Assembly: GCF_014174405.1 (NCBI RefSeq)
Contig: NZ_JACEGA010000001.1
Location: forward strand, 3,388,501-3,452,500
DNA: 64,000 nucleotides
Reading direction: 5' to 3'
DNA from: Variimorphobacter saccharofermentans
GTDB taxonomy: Bacteria; Bacillota; Clostridia; Lachnospirales; Lachnospiraceae
Positions 9,446 to 19,408 of the stretch are shown piece after piece. The notes beneath the pieces were generated by a model. It was not told the DNA's origin, ran no database searches, and was given only the letters and a program-made list of their open reading frames with translations. Each line of letters opens with the position of its first letter. Within the stretch, counting starts at the first letter, position 1. The position numbers and the translations under genes were made by a program.

Positions 9446-10180
9446 TTACTCCATATCATATGCTTTTTTCACCGCATCCTCCAGGGTCATCCCGATAAAG
9501 GATTGTGCAGGCAATAATCTGCCACTCTTCTTATCATCAACAAATGCACCCACAGCTATTCCGGGAATACAGCTTTTTACATCATTCGGCGCATGAGGCC
9601 CTCCCAGATCGGTTCTGCACCAGCCCGGATCAGTCAGATTGATCATGACATTCGTTCCTTCTAATTTTGATCCCAGGTCCTTAGTAAACTTATCAAGTGC
9701 TGCTTTGCTTGCAGAATATCCGGCTTGTTCCGGTTCATTCTTAATACCACTTGTGGTATTAATGATTCTGCCGAATCCCTTTTCAATCATCTTCGGAATT
9801 AATCGATAGCAAATCATAGCTGGAGCTATGGTATTAATCATAAAGCTTTGCGTAAAATCCTCCACTGGCGTCTTATAGTAATCCGTCCGATAAGCAATCT
9901 GCACCGCCGCATCATTGAATAAGATATCGATGTGCGTACCATTCTGCTCGATTTCATCCAGCATCCTGTTTACTGCATTAATATCCGAAAGTTCAGCCTG
10001 AACGGCATACGCCTTCACTCCGAGCTTTTTTACCTCCTCGAGCACTCTTTCCGTATGTGAAATACATCTGCTGTGTAATACCAGATTACAACCATGTTGC
10101 GCCATAAAGATAGCAATCTCATAACCTACTCCTCGACTTGCACCCGTTATAAGCGCCCACTTTCCTTTGACATTTGTCAT
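9446..10180 (-). CDS. SDR-family oxidoreductase
   Basis: A 244-residue short-chain dehydrogenase/reductase. The N-terminal Rossmann motif TGASRGVG binds NAD(P)H. NDAA stands where NNAG is usual, the catalytic Ser is in INTTSG, and YSASK carries the Tyr-Lys pair. DPGWCRTDLGG is the usual PG motif. The last 40 residues (KKSGRLLPAQSFIGM) suggest a sugar- or polyol-type SDR, but the substrate is unknown. The ATG at 10180 follows GGAGGAAAATATAAG; nine codons upstream remain open but lack a site. It is a single gene, downstream of a small charged protein gene in the same direction. Confidence 0.88.
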   Translation of the reverse strand: MTNVKGKWALITGASRGVGYEIAIFMAQHGCNLVLHSRCISHTERVLEEVKKLGVKAYAVQAELSDINAVNRMLDEIEQNGTHIDILFNDAAVQIAYRTDYYKTPVEDFTQSFMINTIAPAMICYRLIPKMIEKGFGRIINTTSGIKNEPEQAGYSASKAALDKFTKDLGSKLEGTNVMINLTDPGWCRTDLGGPHAPNDVKSCIPGIAVGAFVDDKKSGRLLPAQSFIGMTLEDAVKKAYDME

Positions 10181-10259
10181 CTTATATTTTCCTCCAAATA
10201 AATGCATGCTATATCCCTTTACTTGATTTCATCCGATGTTGTATAAGAATATTGGCACC

Positions 10260-10628
10260 TTATTTTAATTGATCTAATTGTTCTTTTCGATGTTCCTGCT
10301 TTTCTTTCGCATTCCTTAACTGCTCCTTGTTCATATGATCCGAATTATGATTCAAATATCCTTCTTCATAACGGAGTCGTTTTTCTGTATTCTCCTTATA
10401 ATTGTTATTGTAATTTTCACCATGGGATAGAATGTTTTTCAGATTTTGAATTTCTTCTTCACGTTCCCTATTAATCTCTTTCGCATGCTCGATATTCTTT
10501 CTGGAGGAAGAAATGTCAGAATGTTCTTCCAGATGTCGTTCTGTGCGAGTCTTTTTTTCGACCAGATTAATAAGATGATCTACTCTGCGTTCTCTTTCAT
10601 ACCCTTTATTATCATGTTGAATAGCCAT
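10260..10628 (-). CDS. Small highly charged coiled-coil protein, unknown
   Basis: A 122-residue protein with no recognised family. It is almost entirely Glu, Lys, Arg, Asn, His and Gln with sparse hydrophobics, predicted helical coiled coil throughout, with no Cys, no signal peptide and no membrane segment. GGTGGAAATT precedes the ATG chosen at 10628; an upstream in-frame stretch of 24 codons is less likely coding. The composition is reminiscent of small spore or desiccation-type hydrophilic proteins, but that is only an impression. It is separated by 79 bp from the SDR gene. Confidence 0.65.
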   Translation of the reverse strand: MAIQHDNKGYERERRVDHLINLVEKKTRTERHLEEHSDISSSRKNIEHAKEINREREEEIQNLKNILSHGENYNNNYKENTEKRLRYEEGYLNHNSDHMNKEQLRNAKEKQEHRKEQLDQLK

Positions 10629-10799
10629 AATTTCCACCCTTCTTCTCTTTTTAATATACGAGAAATGATTTCTCTGTACTATTTTCTCCGAAGTGCGCAT
10701 CTATATACTGAATTCACATCAGTAAAAGCTTTCCTATGTGGAAAATTATAGCTAAAACAAAAAGCAAACACAAGAAAACACACGAACTATCAAGATGGT

Positions 10800-11639
10800 T
10801 CAGGCTACCCCTTTCTTATGTCTCATATAATAAAACATGTATTGCTGTACAATCCCTGCATATCCGGCATACTTCTCCAGCTCAAATTGATTCTGATAGA
10901 TTTCATCCAGTACCCGTAAAATCCATACATCAACCGGAAATCCGCTAATATGATGTAACCCATATAAGGCAATACAATTTGCTACCTTATCACCTACTCC
11001 ACGGATCTTCTTAAGCGTCCTTACCGCTTCTTCGAAGGAGATGTGTTTAAGCTCATCCAAGTTAAGTGAGCCTTCGGCAATGGCTTTCGAGATGCTTATA
11101 ATATATGTATCACGATATCCGGTCTTCAATGCCCGAAGGTCTTCCTTGATGGCTTCTGCTAATACCTTCGGTGCAGGAAAAGTAAAATACTCCTTCCCTC
11201 CGCATTTTTCACAAACCTTTCTCTCACCATATCGGGTGCAGATTGCTTCTATGCAGCTTTTAATCGCGGGAATGTTCTTGTTTTGTGAAATAATAAAGCT
11301 AATGGCTGCTTCATAGGGTTCCTGCTTCAGAATTCGTATTCCTTTACCAAACTCTGCTGCCTCACTTAGGAACAAATCCTCTCCTTCTATCAAGTTTTTC
11401 ACCAACTTCCCATAATCATAGGTCAGATCAAAATAGTCCTCCCATAAACGGTGATACTCCTCTTCACTGCAGCTCAGTTCCAACTGATCATCACTAAGCT
11501 GGGTTATTTCCAGATACTCACCATAGGCTACTACACCATATTTCATCCGTTCGTCACTATCCTGTACCCGGTTCATACGAAAGCATTGTCCTGATTCTGC
11601 AATTTGCATTATATTAAAATTCGAATTCTGTATTATCAT
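10800..11639 (-). CDS. 8-oxoguanine DNA glycosylase, OGG1 family
   Basis: A 279-residue HhH-GPD DNA repair glycosylase/AP lyase. The N-terminal domain has GQCFRM, equivalent to the GQSFRW loop of OGG1. The core has IISQNKNIPAIK. The hairpin IRGVGDKVANCIALYGL includes the catalytic Lys, and PVDVWI carries the catalytic Asp. VCEKCGG...Y suggests a partial zinc-like loop. The length matches clostridial OGG rather than the longer eukaryotic enzyme. AGAAGGGAAATCT precedes the ATG. It removes 8-oxo-G opposite C. Neighbours are unrelated. Confidence 0.92.
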   Translation of the reverse strand: MIIQNSNFNIMQIAESGQCFRMNRVQDSDERMKYGVVAYGEYLEITQLSDDQLELSCSEEEYHRLWEDYFDLTYDYGKLVKNLIEGEDLFLSEAAEFGKGIRILKQEPYEAAISFIISQNKNIPAIKSCIEAICTRYGERKVCEKCGGKEYFTFPAPKVLAEAIKEDLRALKTGYRDTYIISISKAIAEGSLNLDELKHISFEEAVRTLKKIRGVGDKVANCIALYGLHHISGFPVDVWILRVLDEIYQNQFELEKYAGYAGIVQQYMFYYMRHKKGVA

Positions 11640-11948
11640 TAGATTTCCCTTCTATCAAATTGACATTCATCCGAGAAGATGTATGTAAGATTATTATAGG
11701 ACAAGCCGACGTTCTGTACAATACTTTCCGTCATGTTCTATCTTAGCAAATCCCTTCCATAAGGGCATATTGGATATAATAACACATTGTGATAATATGT
11801 CGAATCCCATATAATTAACTGGAAACAAGATAAGGGTGTCAATTGCCATCAAATAAATGAATCCTAGGGAATATACTCAGATGGCGAAGACCGACTCATG
11901 CAAATTTTCATTCAAATAGACCTATCCAATGGAGGAAGGATTATACAT
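11640..11948. other. Divergent intergenic region
   Basis: About 310 bases between the OGG gene and the MFS gene. The GGAGGAAGG ribosome site of the MFS gene is at 11931-11939. TTGACA occurs at about 11660, but no -10 at suitable distance was found. No ORF or repeat seen. Confidence 0.35.
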
Positions 11949-13379
11949 ATGTTTCTTAACTTAATGTACGTTCACCGTTATTTAATGGGACAGGTTCGAA
12001 GAATTTACTTTATGGCTTTACCTGAATCGAAGGAAGATTATAAAAAAAGCCGTATCTGTTACACTACTGCTGACACAGCTGCACAGACAATTGCTCAGCT
12101 GGTCGGAGGGACCTTTCTGGCAACCCTGATGTCACACACTGGCATATCCGATGCGAATATTGGGATTATTACTTCCCTCGTCAGCTTAGCAGCGTTATCC
12201 CAGTTGTTTCTGATAAACTTCTTCACCCGTTTAAAAAAATATAAGTTTTTAGTTACTGTCACAGCACTGCAACGGAGTTTATTCGCTCTGATCTACCTGA
12301 TCCCGCTGCTGGGAATTAGTAATAATATTAAATCTTATTTCATTGTGTTACTATATTTTGTCGGACAGATATTTGTTCAGATTGGCTTACCCGCTTCACA
12401 AGACTGGATAGCCAGTCTTGTCCCCGGACGTCTTAGAGGAAAGTATTTTTCTATCAAGGATTCTGTAGCGGTATTCGTGGTATCCAGCCTTATGCTCATA
12501 GGTGGTATGATACTCGACTACTATAAAGAACGCAATATTTTGACCGGATTTATCATAATCGGTGTATTTATTCTTATCCTTACCGCTATTAATGTAATCG
12601 GTTTTTCAAAGATGAAAGAACCCAAGACCTCCTATATCAATGAACATGGTAAGGAAATGCATGGTCGACTGGCGAAAAGAGCAAGAGAAATCGAGAAAGC
12701 AGAAACAGCTAACCATACCGGAATCCTAGTCGAACTTAAGGGTGCTTTCTGTGACCGGAGGTTTCGTAAGGTTTTTAGTGTCCAATGCTTATATACCTTG
12801 TCATTTTATATCTGTACTCCTTTTATTCCGAGTTATCAGATTAATGAATTGAAGCTATCATATACGTTCATGATGCTTGTTAGCTTTATACTAAACCTGT
12901 ATCGAATCTACATAGCACCTAAGGTTGGACGAATGGCAGATCGGCACGGAATGGCAAAGGTACTTCGCTACTTTCTTCTGGCACTCGGCTTGAACTTTTT
13001 GATCGTAGCTCTTACAATACCTGGGAATGCATATCCTCTGCATATTATCGGTTCTTTCCTTTCCTCCACAGCCTGGGCTTTTGTAGGTATTGGGTTGTTC
13101 GGACTACAATTAGATTTTTTTAAAAGCGAGAAGCGAATGATTTGGTTAACCATTACCTCTTCTGTGTCCGGAGTATTTGGATTTGTGGTCTCCATTCTGG
13201 GTGGAGCATTACTGAACACTTTGCAGAAAATGAATTTGATTTTCTTCGGAATTCAGATCTATGCACAACAGGTTTTAAGCTTACTTGGCTTTCTCATTCT
13301 TCTATTTACTTTCTTCTATATTAAGTATTTTATTGAAACAGAGAAAGTGGATATCAACCGCAAGGATGGGCGTGCATAA
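11949..13379 (+). CDS. MFS transporter
   Basis: A 476-residue integral membrane protein with about 12 hydrophobic helices and the central cytoplasmic loop of the major facilitator superfamily. Features include LPASQDWIASLVPGRLRGKYFSIKD, an intracellular-loop motif that resembles the loop between helices 4 and 5 of MFS exporters, and KVGRMADRHGMAKVLR (motif A type, D-x-x-G-x-x) after helix 8. The substrate is unknown. The start was set at the ATG following GGAGGAAGG by about 9 bases; an earlier ATG at 11898 has no site. It stands alone in its transcript. Confidence 0.85.
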   Translation: MFLNLMYVHRYLMGQVRRIYFMALPESKEDYKKSRICYTTADTAAQTIAQLVGGTFLATLMSHTGISDANIGIITSLVSLAALSQLFLINFFTRLKKYKFLVTVTALQRSLFALIYLIPLLGISNNIKSYFIVLLYFVGQIFVQIGLPASQDWIASLVPGRLRGKYFSIKDSVAVFVVSSLMLIGGMILDYYKERNILTGFIIIGVFILILTAINVIGFSKMKEPKTSYINEHGKEMHGRLAKRAREIEKAETANHTGILVELKGAFCDRRFRKVFSVQCLYTLSFYICTPFIPSYQINELKLSYTFMMLVSFILNLYRIYIAPKVGRMADRHGMAKVLRYFLLALGLNFLIVALTIPGNAYPLHIIGSFLSSTAWAFVGIGLFGLQLDFFKSEKRMIWLTITSSVSGVFGFVVSILGGALLNTLQKMNLIFFGIQIYAQQVLSLLGFLILLFTFFYIKYFIETEKVDINRKDGRA

Positions 13380-13530
13380 ATCTAATAGATAAGCCTACTT
13401 TCTATCGTATTCTACAAATTTCTGTTTCTGAAGTATTGTATACTATGATTAATTACCATTTTATAGTATAATATGGATATCAATATAACGTAATGTATTC
13501 TATTACTTTAACAGCAAGGAGGGTTATCGA

Positions 13531-14640
13531 ATGGAGACAAGACCATATATTTCATGGCAATTAGTCGGAGATTTTATGACCGCCACCTTTGAGAAGCTGG
13601 GGGTTCCCCATGAAGAAGCAAAGCTTTGCTCCGATGTCTTAATGGAAAGTGATCGTCGCGGAATTGAAAGTCATGGCTGTAATCGCTTCAAAGCAATTTA
13701 CGTTGACCGTATACTGGAAGGTATCCAGAATCCGATCACAAATTTTGAGATTGTCAGAGAAACCCCAACCACTGCTGTAGTTGACGGTCATGATGGTATG
13801 GGTATGGTAGTTGGAGTGAAATCCATGCAGATGGCAATCGATAAGGCAAAAGTATATGGATTGGGAATGGTAGCTGCACGTAATTCCACCCATTATGGTA
13901 TTGCAGGATATTATGTAACTATGGCTACTAAACAGGGGATGATCGGAATTACCGGAACCAATGCAAGACCCTCCATTGCACCAACCTTTGGTGTGGAAAA
14001 TATGCTGGGGACCAATCCTTTAACCGTAGGTTTTCCGACGGACGAAGAATTTCCTTTTGTCCTGGATTGTGCTACCAGTATCACACAGCGAGGGAAAATC
14101 GAATACTATGCCCGAACCGGTAAAGATACTCCTAAGGGCATGGTAATTGGACAGGATGGTACCGCCATGACGGACAGCAAGCAAATCCTATCCGACCTTA
14201 CGAAGGGAACAGCAGCTCTGGCTCCTCTCGGAGGAATTGGAGAAGAACTGGCAGGATATAAGGGTTATGGTTATGCAACCGTGGTTGAAATCCTATCTGC
14301 TGCCTTGCAGGCCGGAAGTTACCTTAAGTTACTTAATGGAATCAGTGAAACTGGTGAAAAAGTTCCGTATCACCTTGGTCATTTCTTCCTTGCAATTGAT
14401 CCGGAGGCTTTTTTAGGCCTGGATAGCTTTAAGAAAACGACAGGAGATATTCTGCGTGCACTTAGGTCCTCAAAGCGAGCACCCGGAGAAGATCGAATTT
14501 ACACTGCCGGTGAGAAAGAATATCTTTGCTGGCTTGATCGAAAGGATAAAGGAGTTCCGATCGGAGAATCCGTTCAAAAGGAATTTATCCGTATTCGGGA
14601 TCAGTTTGATTTACCATTCCATTTTCCTTTTGAAGATTAG
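13531..14640 (+). CDS. Ldh-family NAD(P)-dependent oxidoreductase (malate/lactate/ureidoglycolate type)
   Basis: A 369-residue member of the YlbC/YiaK/malate dehydrogenase type II family, which is unrelated to the classic LDH fold. Signatures are SDRRGIESHGCNRF (substrate His/Arg), ARNSTHYGIAGYY with the catalytic His, GTNPLTVGFPT, LDCATSITQRGKIE and GYKGYGYA near the C-terminus, where the cofactor and substrate meet. The probable reaction is reduction of a 2-oxo acid; the exact substrate cannot be assigned. AAGGAGGGTTATCG precedes the ATG. It is a single gene, ended by a strong hairpin. Confidence 0.9.
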   Translation: METRPYISWQLVGDFMTATFEKLGVPHEEAKLCSDVLMESDRRGIESHGCNRFKAIYVDRILEGIQNPITNFEIVRETPTTAVVDGHDGMGMVVGVKSMQMAIDKAKVYGLGMVAARNSTHYGIAGYYVTMATKQGMIGITGTNARPSIAPTFGVENMLGTNPLTVGFPTDEEFPFVLDCATSITQRGKIEYYARTGKDTPKGMVIGQDGTAMTDSKQILSDLTKGTAALAPLGGIGEELAGYKGYGYATVVEILSAALQAGSYLKLLNGISETGEKVPYHLGHFFLAIDPEAFLGLDSFKKTTGDILRALRSSKRAPGEDRIYTAGEKEYLCWLDRKDKGVPIGESVQKEFIRIRDQFDLPFHFPFED

Positions 14641-14649
14641 AATATAATA

Positions 14650-14722
14650 AACCGGGTTTGTATATCACAAACGTAACTTGATTTTTCTTCCTGTACGTTA
14701 ATGATATGCAAACCCGGTTCTA
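14650..14722. terminator. Bidirectional terminator hairpin
   Basis: AACCGGGTTTG and CAAACCCGGTT are exact complements about 48 bases apart, followed on the plus strand by CTATAT and preceded by AT-rich DNA. It lies between convergent genes. Confidence 0.78.
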
Positions 14723-14735
14723 TATATTGATTAAA

Positions 14736-17087
14736 TTACTCACTTACAAGGGAATAAGCTGAAATCTTTCGAATTCGTAGCGTTACCAGCATGGAAGTTA
14801 CATATGCTACGATTACTACTCCAATGCCGAATAATACTACCCAGTCCGGTTTTATGATGTAATTAGCCTTCATTATTCCCATACCGCTTTGAAATACTGA
14901 CATTATTGGATTACTGAATTTCATTCCTATTATACTTCCGATCAATACACCTACGACTACCGGCATTACAAAGCTTATGGATATCTGATTCATAAGCTGT
15001 AGTGTCGTAAAGCCTATGGCTTTCTGTATTCCCAACTCCCGCTTTTGACGTGTTACAGCAGAATTAATTACAAAATACAATACCAGGATTACAACTGCAA
15101 TGGTTAATATAAGCATGGTAATACCTACCTTGGCGAAGATGGATGTATATATTCCTACACCCTCCTCTATGGACTTATCCATGTCCGTTACATAGAGAAG
15201 GTCATCACCAAAGGATTGATTGACCCAACTGACAAATTCCGCGGCATTCGCTCCTGATTCCAGGTAAATCTGAAGATTTCTTGGCTGAAATTCCGGATTT
15301 AGCTTCCGGTATCCCTCAGTGGTTATGGAAGCATTTAGTCCATTCATATAAAATCCCTGTGTTAAACCAGTGATTAAATATGCTACCTTCTTATCTCCGA
15401 TTCTTAACTCTATATTATCACCTATTTTTTTATCCATCAGCCTTGTAAGGTAACCAGAGATTGCTATTTCATTCTCATGGATTGGGTACCTGCCATCGTA
15501 GATACTGATCGTCTCCTTCTCGGCATAATCATCCATAATAAATAACCTGACCTCTGTCTTGTCACTCATTACAGTCTCTTCATCAATAAAGGTAGTCTTT
15601 CTAACGGTCTGATAGCTCCTGATCTCATTCATTCGCTCCGTATTATCCAGCTCTGGATTGAGTACCACCACTGCGTTAGATATTTCAATACCCGGCGTCT
15701 CTTCAAATGTCTTAATATCAATTGTTGTATTATAGAACATTACGATAGCAAAGGAACCGGTAAAGGATACGGCAATTAAGATAATTGCGATCATGATTCC
15801 CTGTCTCTTATTATTCAATAATGATTTCAGGGCAAGTACGTAAGGAAGACTTCCAACGGATTTATGAAGTGGAACATGATTTTTACGAAAGCTATGCGTA
15901 TTAATTCCACCCCGTAATGCAATAATCGGATGTAGTTTTTTGATACGACGTGCACTGGTGTAGGCTACCAATATAACAACAATCAGAAGGTATAATAAAG
16001 TGATAAAGCATATTCCTCCATTAAATCCCTGTTCCCATTTCAATCCGGACTGCTGGGCAAATACATCGGAGATTATGGAAGGTGTCGTATAGGACAAGCA
16101 GATGCCCACTATACTTCCAATCAGCGTTATCGCAGTAAACTGCATTGCGATGGAAATCATAATCTGCCTGTTCGTATACCCAAGCGCTTTTAGTGTACCT
16201 ATTTTCGTCATATCATCTTCAATGCTATTGCTAATTCGAAATCGAACTACAATGAGACAAACCACTACAATTATAATCGAAAATACTACTATCATTATTG
16301 CCATCATCATAGCCATCATGATACGGGACATCTTAATTTGCTCCAAATCAAAGCTTAACAATGTATTCACAATATCGGAACCCGTTGCTACAGATTCCAA
16401 ACCAGTCATTTCCTTAATTTCGTATTCGATCTCCTTATTCACTTCTTTTAGATTCGCAAATAGAATGGTCGCATCATAATTACCATCCAGCTCTTCCTCA
16501 AGAATTTGATAAGTATTATGTGGAAGATAAATGCCAAGAAAGCCTGTTTCATGGGAGCTAAAGTAGATATCCTCTGTAAATCCCTTGATGGTAAAGGTAT
16601 ATTGCTTTCCCTGAAAATCGAACTGAATCTCGTCATTAAGCTGATATCCGGCATCCTCATGATACACATTGGGCAGATAAACAGACATATCTTCTACTGG
16701 AAGATGATCTCCGACAAATTTCCATTTGGATAGTGTACGGGGATGATCAGCGTCATTGATTAGAAATGGTCTTTCTTTTAATTTGTCATTATACGGGGTG
16801 ATTCCCGAAGCCCATAGTGACTCTTCTATTTGTATTTCTGATATGTTCTCATTCTCTGTTACGAATTTCTTCACTTCCTCAGTAAAACAGTTACCAGGCA
16901 TAAGATAGTATATATTTGATGTATTCAATTCCTTTACGGTCTTTTCAAAATAATTACCGAAATCCAGAAATATAATGAGACCTGCATTCATTAATAAGGC
17001 TGCTATCATAAACATTATAAAAAGCGATGCAGAATTTCCTTTCGATTTACGGATATCTGCGAAGGCTAATCTCCATATTTTATACAT
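14736..17087 (-). CDS. ABC transporter permease, FtsX/MacB type
   Basis: A 783-residue membrane protein with two FtsX-like permease modules. An N-terminal helix (about 17-40) is followed by a large extracellular domain, then three helices (about 265-390). A second anchor (about 430-455), a second extracellular domain and three C-terminal helices complete it. This is the duplicated layout of exporter or lipoprotein-type ABC permeases in Firmicutes. It pairs with the ATPase 41 bp upstream. A start at 17087 places GGAGGG four bases ahead; the ATG four codons earlier overlaps the site. With the upstream two-component genes it suggests export or detoxification of a peptide or envelope-active compound, but that is inferred. 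Confidence 0.88.
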   Translation of the reverse strand: MYKIWRLAFADIRKSKGNSASLFIMFMIAALLMNAGLIIFLDFGNYFEKTVKELNTSNIYYLMPGNCFTEEVKKFVTENENISEIQIEESLWASGITPYNDKLKERPFLINDADHPRTLSKWKFVGDHLPVEDMSVYLPNVYHEDAGYQLNDEIQFDFQGKQYTFTIKGFTEDIYFSSHETGFLGIYLPHNTYQILEEELDGNYDATILFANLKEVNKEIEYEIKEMTGLESVATGSDIVNTLLSFDLEQIKMSRIMMAMMMAIMIVVFSIIIVVVCLIVVRFRISNSIEDDMTKIGTLKALGYTNRQIMISIAMQFTAITLIGSIVGICLSYTTPSIISDVFAQQSGLKWEQGFNGGICFITLLYLLIVVILVAYTSARRIKKLHPIIALRGGINTHSFRKNHVPLHKSVGSLPYVLALKSLLNNKRQGIMIAIILIAVSFTGSFAIVMFYNTTIDIKTFEETPGIEISNAVVVLNPELDNTERMNEIRSYQTVRKTTFIDEETVMSDKTEVRLFIMDDYAEKETISIYDGRYPIHENEIAISGYLTRLMDKKIGDNIELRIGDKKVAYLITGLTQGFYMNGLNASITTEGYRKLNPEFQPRNLQIYLESGANAAEFVSWVNQSFGDDLLYVTDMDKSIEEGVGIYTSIFAKVGITMLILTIAVVILVLYFVINSAVTRQKRELGIQKAIGFTTLQLMNQISISFVMPVVVGVLIGSIIGMKFSNPIMSVFQSGMGIMKANYIIKPDWVVLFGIGVVIVAYVTSMLVTLRIRKISAYSLVSE

Positions 17088-17128
17088 ATAACCCTCCATT
17101 CATTAGGCTTTGTCTTATTTCAAGGGAT

Positions 17129-17887
17129 TTACCATCCCATTTCCTCCAGAAACAACCGTAGCTTCTCATGTCGTTCTCGATCCCCATGTATGTATCTTCC
17201 CAGATTACACTCACCATGGATTACCCCATCCTGAATATAGAGAATCCGGTTACCTCTTCGTGCGGATCTTAGATCATGAGTAACCATAATGATGCTTTGT
17301 CCCTTATTGTTAACCTCGGATAGAACATCCAGTGCTGCCTTCCCTGCTGCGGAATTTAATGCACCGGTAGGTTCATCCGCGAATACAACATTGGGTTGGT
17401 TGATCAGTGCACGAACAATTGCAGCTCGCTGCACCTCTCCTCCCGATAACTGGGAAGGAAATTTACTCCATATTGCCTCTCCCAATCCAACCTTTGTTAA
17501 TAATTCCTTTGCCCGGGCCGTGATCGCTTTTCGGTTATTGCTTATCAGCAAACCGCTCGTAAGAATATTATCAAGGATACTCATGTTATCCAGCAGAAAC
17601 ATCTGTTGAAATATAAACCCACAATTCTTTCTTCGAAAGACAGCCAGCTTATCATTGCTTAACGCTTCAATATTCTTATCCAGGAACCTGATTGAACCCA
17701 GGGTTGGTTTATCCATACCGGACAATGCATATAACAGGGTGGATTTTCCTGCTCCGGAGGAACCCATTATTACTGTAAAATCACCTTCATATATCTCCAT
17801 GTCCAGGTTCTTTAATACATGCTGCTGTGTACCTCCGTTAGAAAAGGTCTTACTCAGCTTTTTCGTTGATATGATTACATTGTTCAT
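17129..17887 (-). CDS. ABC transporter ATP-binding protein
   Basis: A 252-residue ATPase of the MacB/LolD/BceA class. Walker A is GSSGAGKST, the Q-loop is FIFQQMFLL, the signature LSGGEVQRAAIVRAL, Walker B VVFADEPTGALN, and the switch His is in VTHD. GAGGG lies before the ATG at 17887; the frame also opens four codons upstream, without room for a site. The partner permease follows. The C-terminal extension (GECNLGRYIHGDRERHEKLRLFLEEMGW region) is short and charged. It is probably transcribed from the minus-strand promoter seen near 18037. Confidence 0.92.
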   Translation of the reverse strand: MNNVIISTKKLSKTFSNGGTQQHVLKNLDMEIYEGDFTVIMGSSGAGKSTLLYALSGMDKPTLGSIRFLDKNIEALSNDKLAVFRRKNCGFIFQQMFLLDNMSILDNILTSGLLISNNRKAITARAKELLTKVGLGEAIWSKFPSQLSGGEVQRAAIVRALINQPNVVFADEPTGALNSAAGKAALDVLSEVNNKGQSIIMVTHDLRSARRGNRILYIQDGVIHGECNLGRYIHGDRERHEKLRLFLEEMGW

Positions 17888-18036
17888 ATTTACCCTCATC
17901 CTTTCTGTGATATGTCTCCCCTGTGAGACGAACCGTTATAATGTATACAAAAAAATAAGACTGTTTACTGATGTTCCTCCATTAATTATAGATGCTTCGC
18001 CTAACTAATGGTGGTCCTTTCATAACTTACAGCCTT

Positions 18037-18090
18037 ATTATAATAATCGTTTCTTAACGCATCTTTACTCAGTTCTTAACCAATCCTTAA
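18037..18090 (-). promoter_or_regulatory. Candidate promoter with three to four tandem response-regulator boxes
   Basis: On the minus strand TTAAG or TAAAG half-sites recur every 10-12 bp (TTAAGGATTGG, TTAAGAACTGAG, TAAAGATGCG, TTAAGAAACG), followed after 8 bases by TATAAT (18037-18042). The layout, direct repeats of about one helical turn replacing the -35 region, is what OmpR/PhoB-family regulators use. It lies between the kinase stop and the ABC ATPase start, so the neighbouring regulator probably activates the transporter. Confidence 0.6.
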
Positions 18091-18095
18091 ATCTG

Positions 18096-19361
18096 TCAGG
18101 TAATCAGTAATTTCAGCTTTACCCGAAAGCCCTTCTCTGTATTTTCACATAGTATATCCCCTAACATCTTGTTCATTAAGTATTTTGATATATAAAGTCC
18201 CAGGCCTGTTCCGCCCTTTCCTTGTGAATTACCTGCGCGGTAGTACTTATTACACAAAAGTGGCAGTTCATTTTCATTCACTCCGGTTCCATAATCCTGA
18301 AATGCAACCTCGAGGAATTCCCCATTGATTTCGACTGATACATCGATGGCAGTTCCTGCATATTTATAGGAATTACTGATTACATTATCAATCACCTGAG
18401 CAAGCCTTAGCTCATCCATATGTACAATACACTCCGCTTTCGTGATATAGGTAACCATATCGTTATAATCTGCTTTTTTAATCAGCTCATACAGTACCTG
18501 ACTGGACTGTTCCGTTACATTAACCTTAAGCTCCTGCAGCTCTTCCAACGTTGCATTGAACATGTTCATAATTAAAGTGTTGATCTGCTCTGCCTTCGAA
18601 TAGATTGTATTTAGCTGCTTTTGATCCATCATATCCTGGGATTTCGCAGCCATAATCTCTGCAACCGCCATAATGGAGGCCACCGGAGTTTTAATATCGT
18701 GACTAAGGGATGCCACCAATTCCTTTTTACTTTGGTTTGCCATACGTTCGCTTTCTCTTGCCTTCTTTAGCTCTTCTCTCATAATGTCAAAGCTTTCGGT
18801 AAAAGCACCGAAGATATTCCTCTCATCCATCTCCATGGGAACATCTAGATTTCCCGCTGCAATATGGCTAGCAAATAGCTTTAATCTACGGAAGGGCTGA
18901 AAAATGGACCGATCGATATATAAATAGTAAGCCAGACTTGCCAGGGCGGCAAACAGTATCACCATTTCTGCGAAAACAAACAGATAATTGCGATACCTTG
19001 TCCATCTTTCTTGAATATCATTATATATAATAAGCTTTCCCAGTACTTCCTCATTCCGCTTAATATCAAAGATCGTATCCCGGTTACTGATTGCTGTATT
19101 GATATCCTCATTAAGCCCCCGTCTGGTGGCTTTCACCAGCTTCATGTCATTGTCTAATACAACATAGTCCATCCCATAATCAAGGTCGGTGAGTTGCATT
19201 TGGTCGATGTTATCCCAGTTCTTCGCCAAGGATTGGGCAATATCGTTTACTGCGGTTATATCGAGTTTTGTATCCATAGAACGATGCAATCCGCTATAAA
19301 CCACACCGGAGCAAATACAGACTAATAATATAATCCAGAGTATTATCTTTTTTATACTCAT
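18096..19361 (-). CDS. Sensor histidine kinase
   Basis: A 421-residue membrane kinase. Helices at about 4-24 and 132-155 enclose a roughly 105-residue extracellular sensor domain. A HAMP-like linker follows. The dimerisation box is ASLSHDIKTPVAS with the phosphoacceptor His, and the catalytic domain has an N box (VISNSYKYAG), DYGTG and GKGGTGLGLYI. The extracellular sensor separates it from the BceS class, which lacks one. The ATG at 19361 has GGAAGGG seven bases upstream; the TTG two codons earlier is less well placed. It is 47 bp downstream of the response regulator. The stop is followed directly by the boxes described at 18037-18090. Confidence 0.92.
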   Translation of the reverse strand: MSIKKIILWIILLVCICSGVVYSGLHRSMDTKLDITAVNDIAQSLAKNWDNIDQMQLTDLDYGMDYVVLDNDMKLVKATRRGLNEDINTAISNRDTIFDIKRNEEVLGKLIIYNDIQERWTRYRNYLFVFAEMVILFAALASLAYYLYIDRSIFQPFRRLKLFASHIAAGNLDVPMEMDERNIFGAFTESFDIMREELKKARESERMANQSKKELVASLSHDIKTPVASIMAVAEIMAAKSQDMMDQKQLNTIYSKAEQINTLIMNMFNATLEELQELKVNVTEQSSQVLYELIKKADYNDMVTYITKAECIVHMDELRLAQVIDNVISNSYKYAGTAIDVSVEINGEFLEVAFQDYGTGVNENELPLLCNKYYRAGNSQGKGGTGLGLYISKYLMNKMLGDILCENTEKGFRVKLKLLIT

Positions 19362-19408
19362 ACTCAATCCCTTCCTTAATATGATAACTTGCTATTTTCA
19401 CTCCAGTG

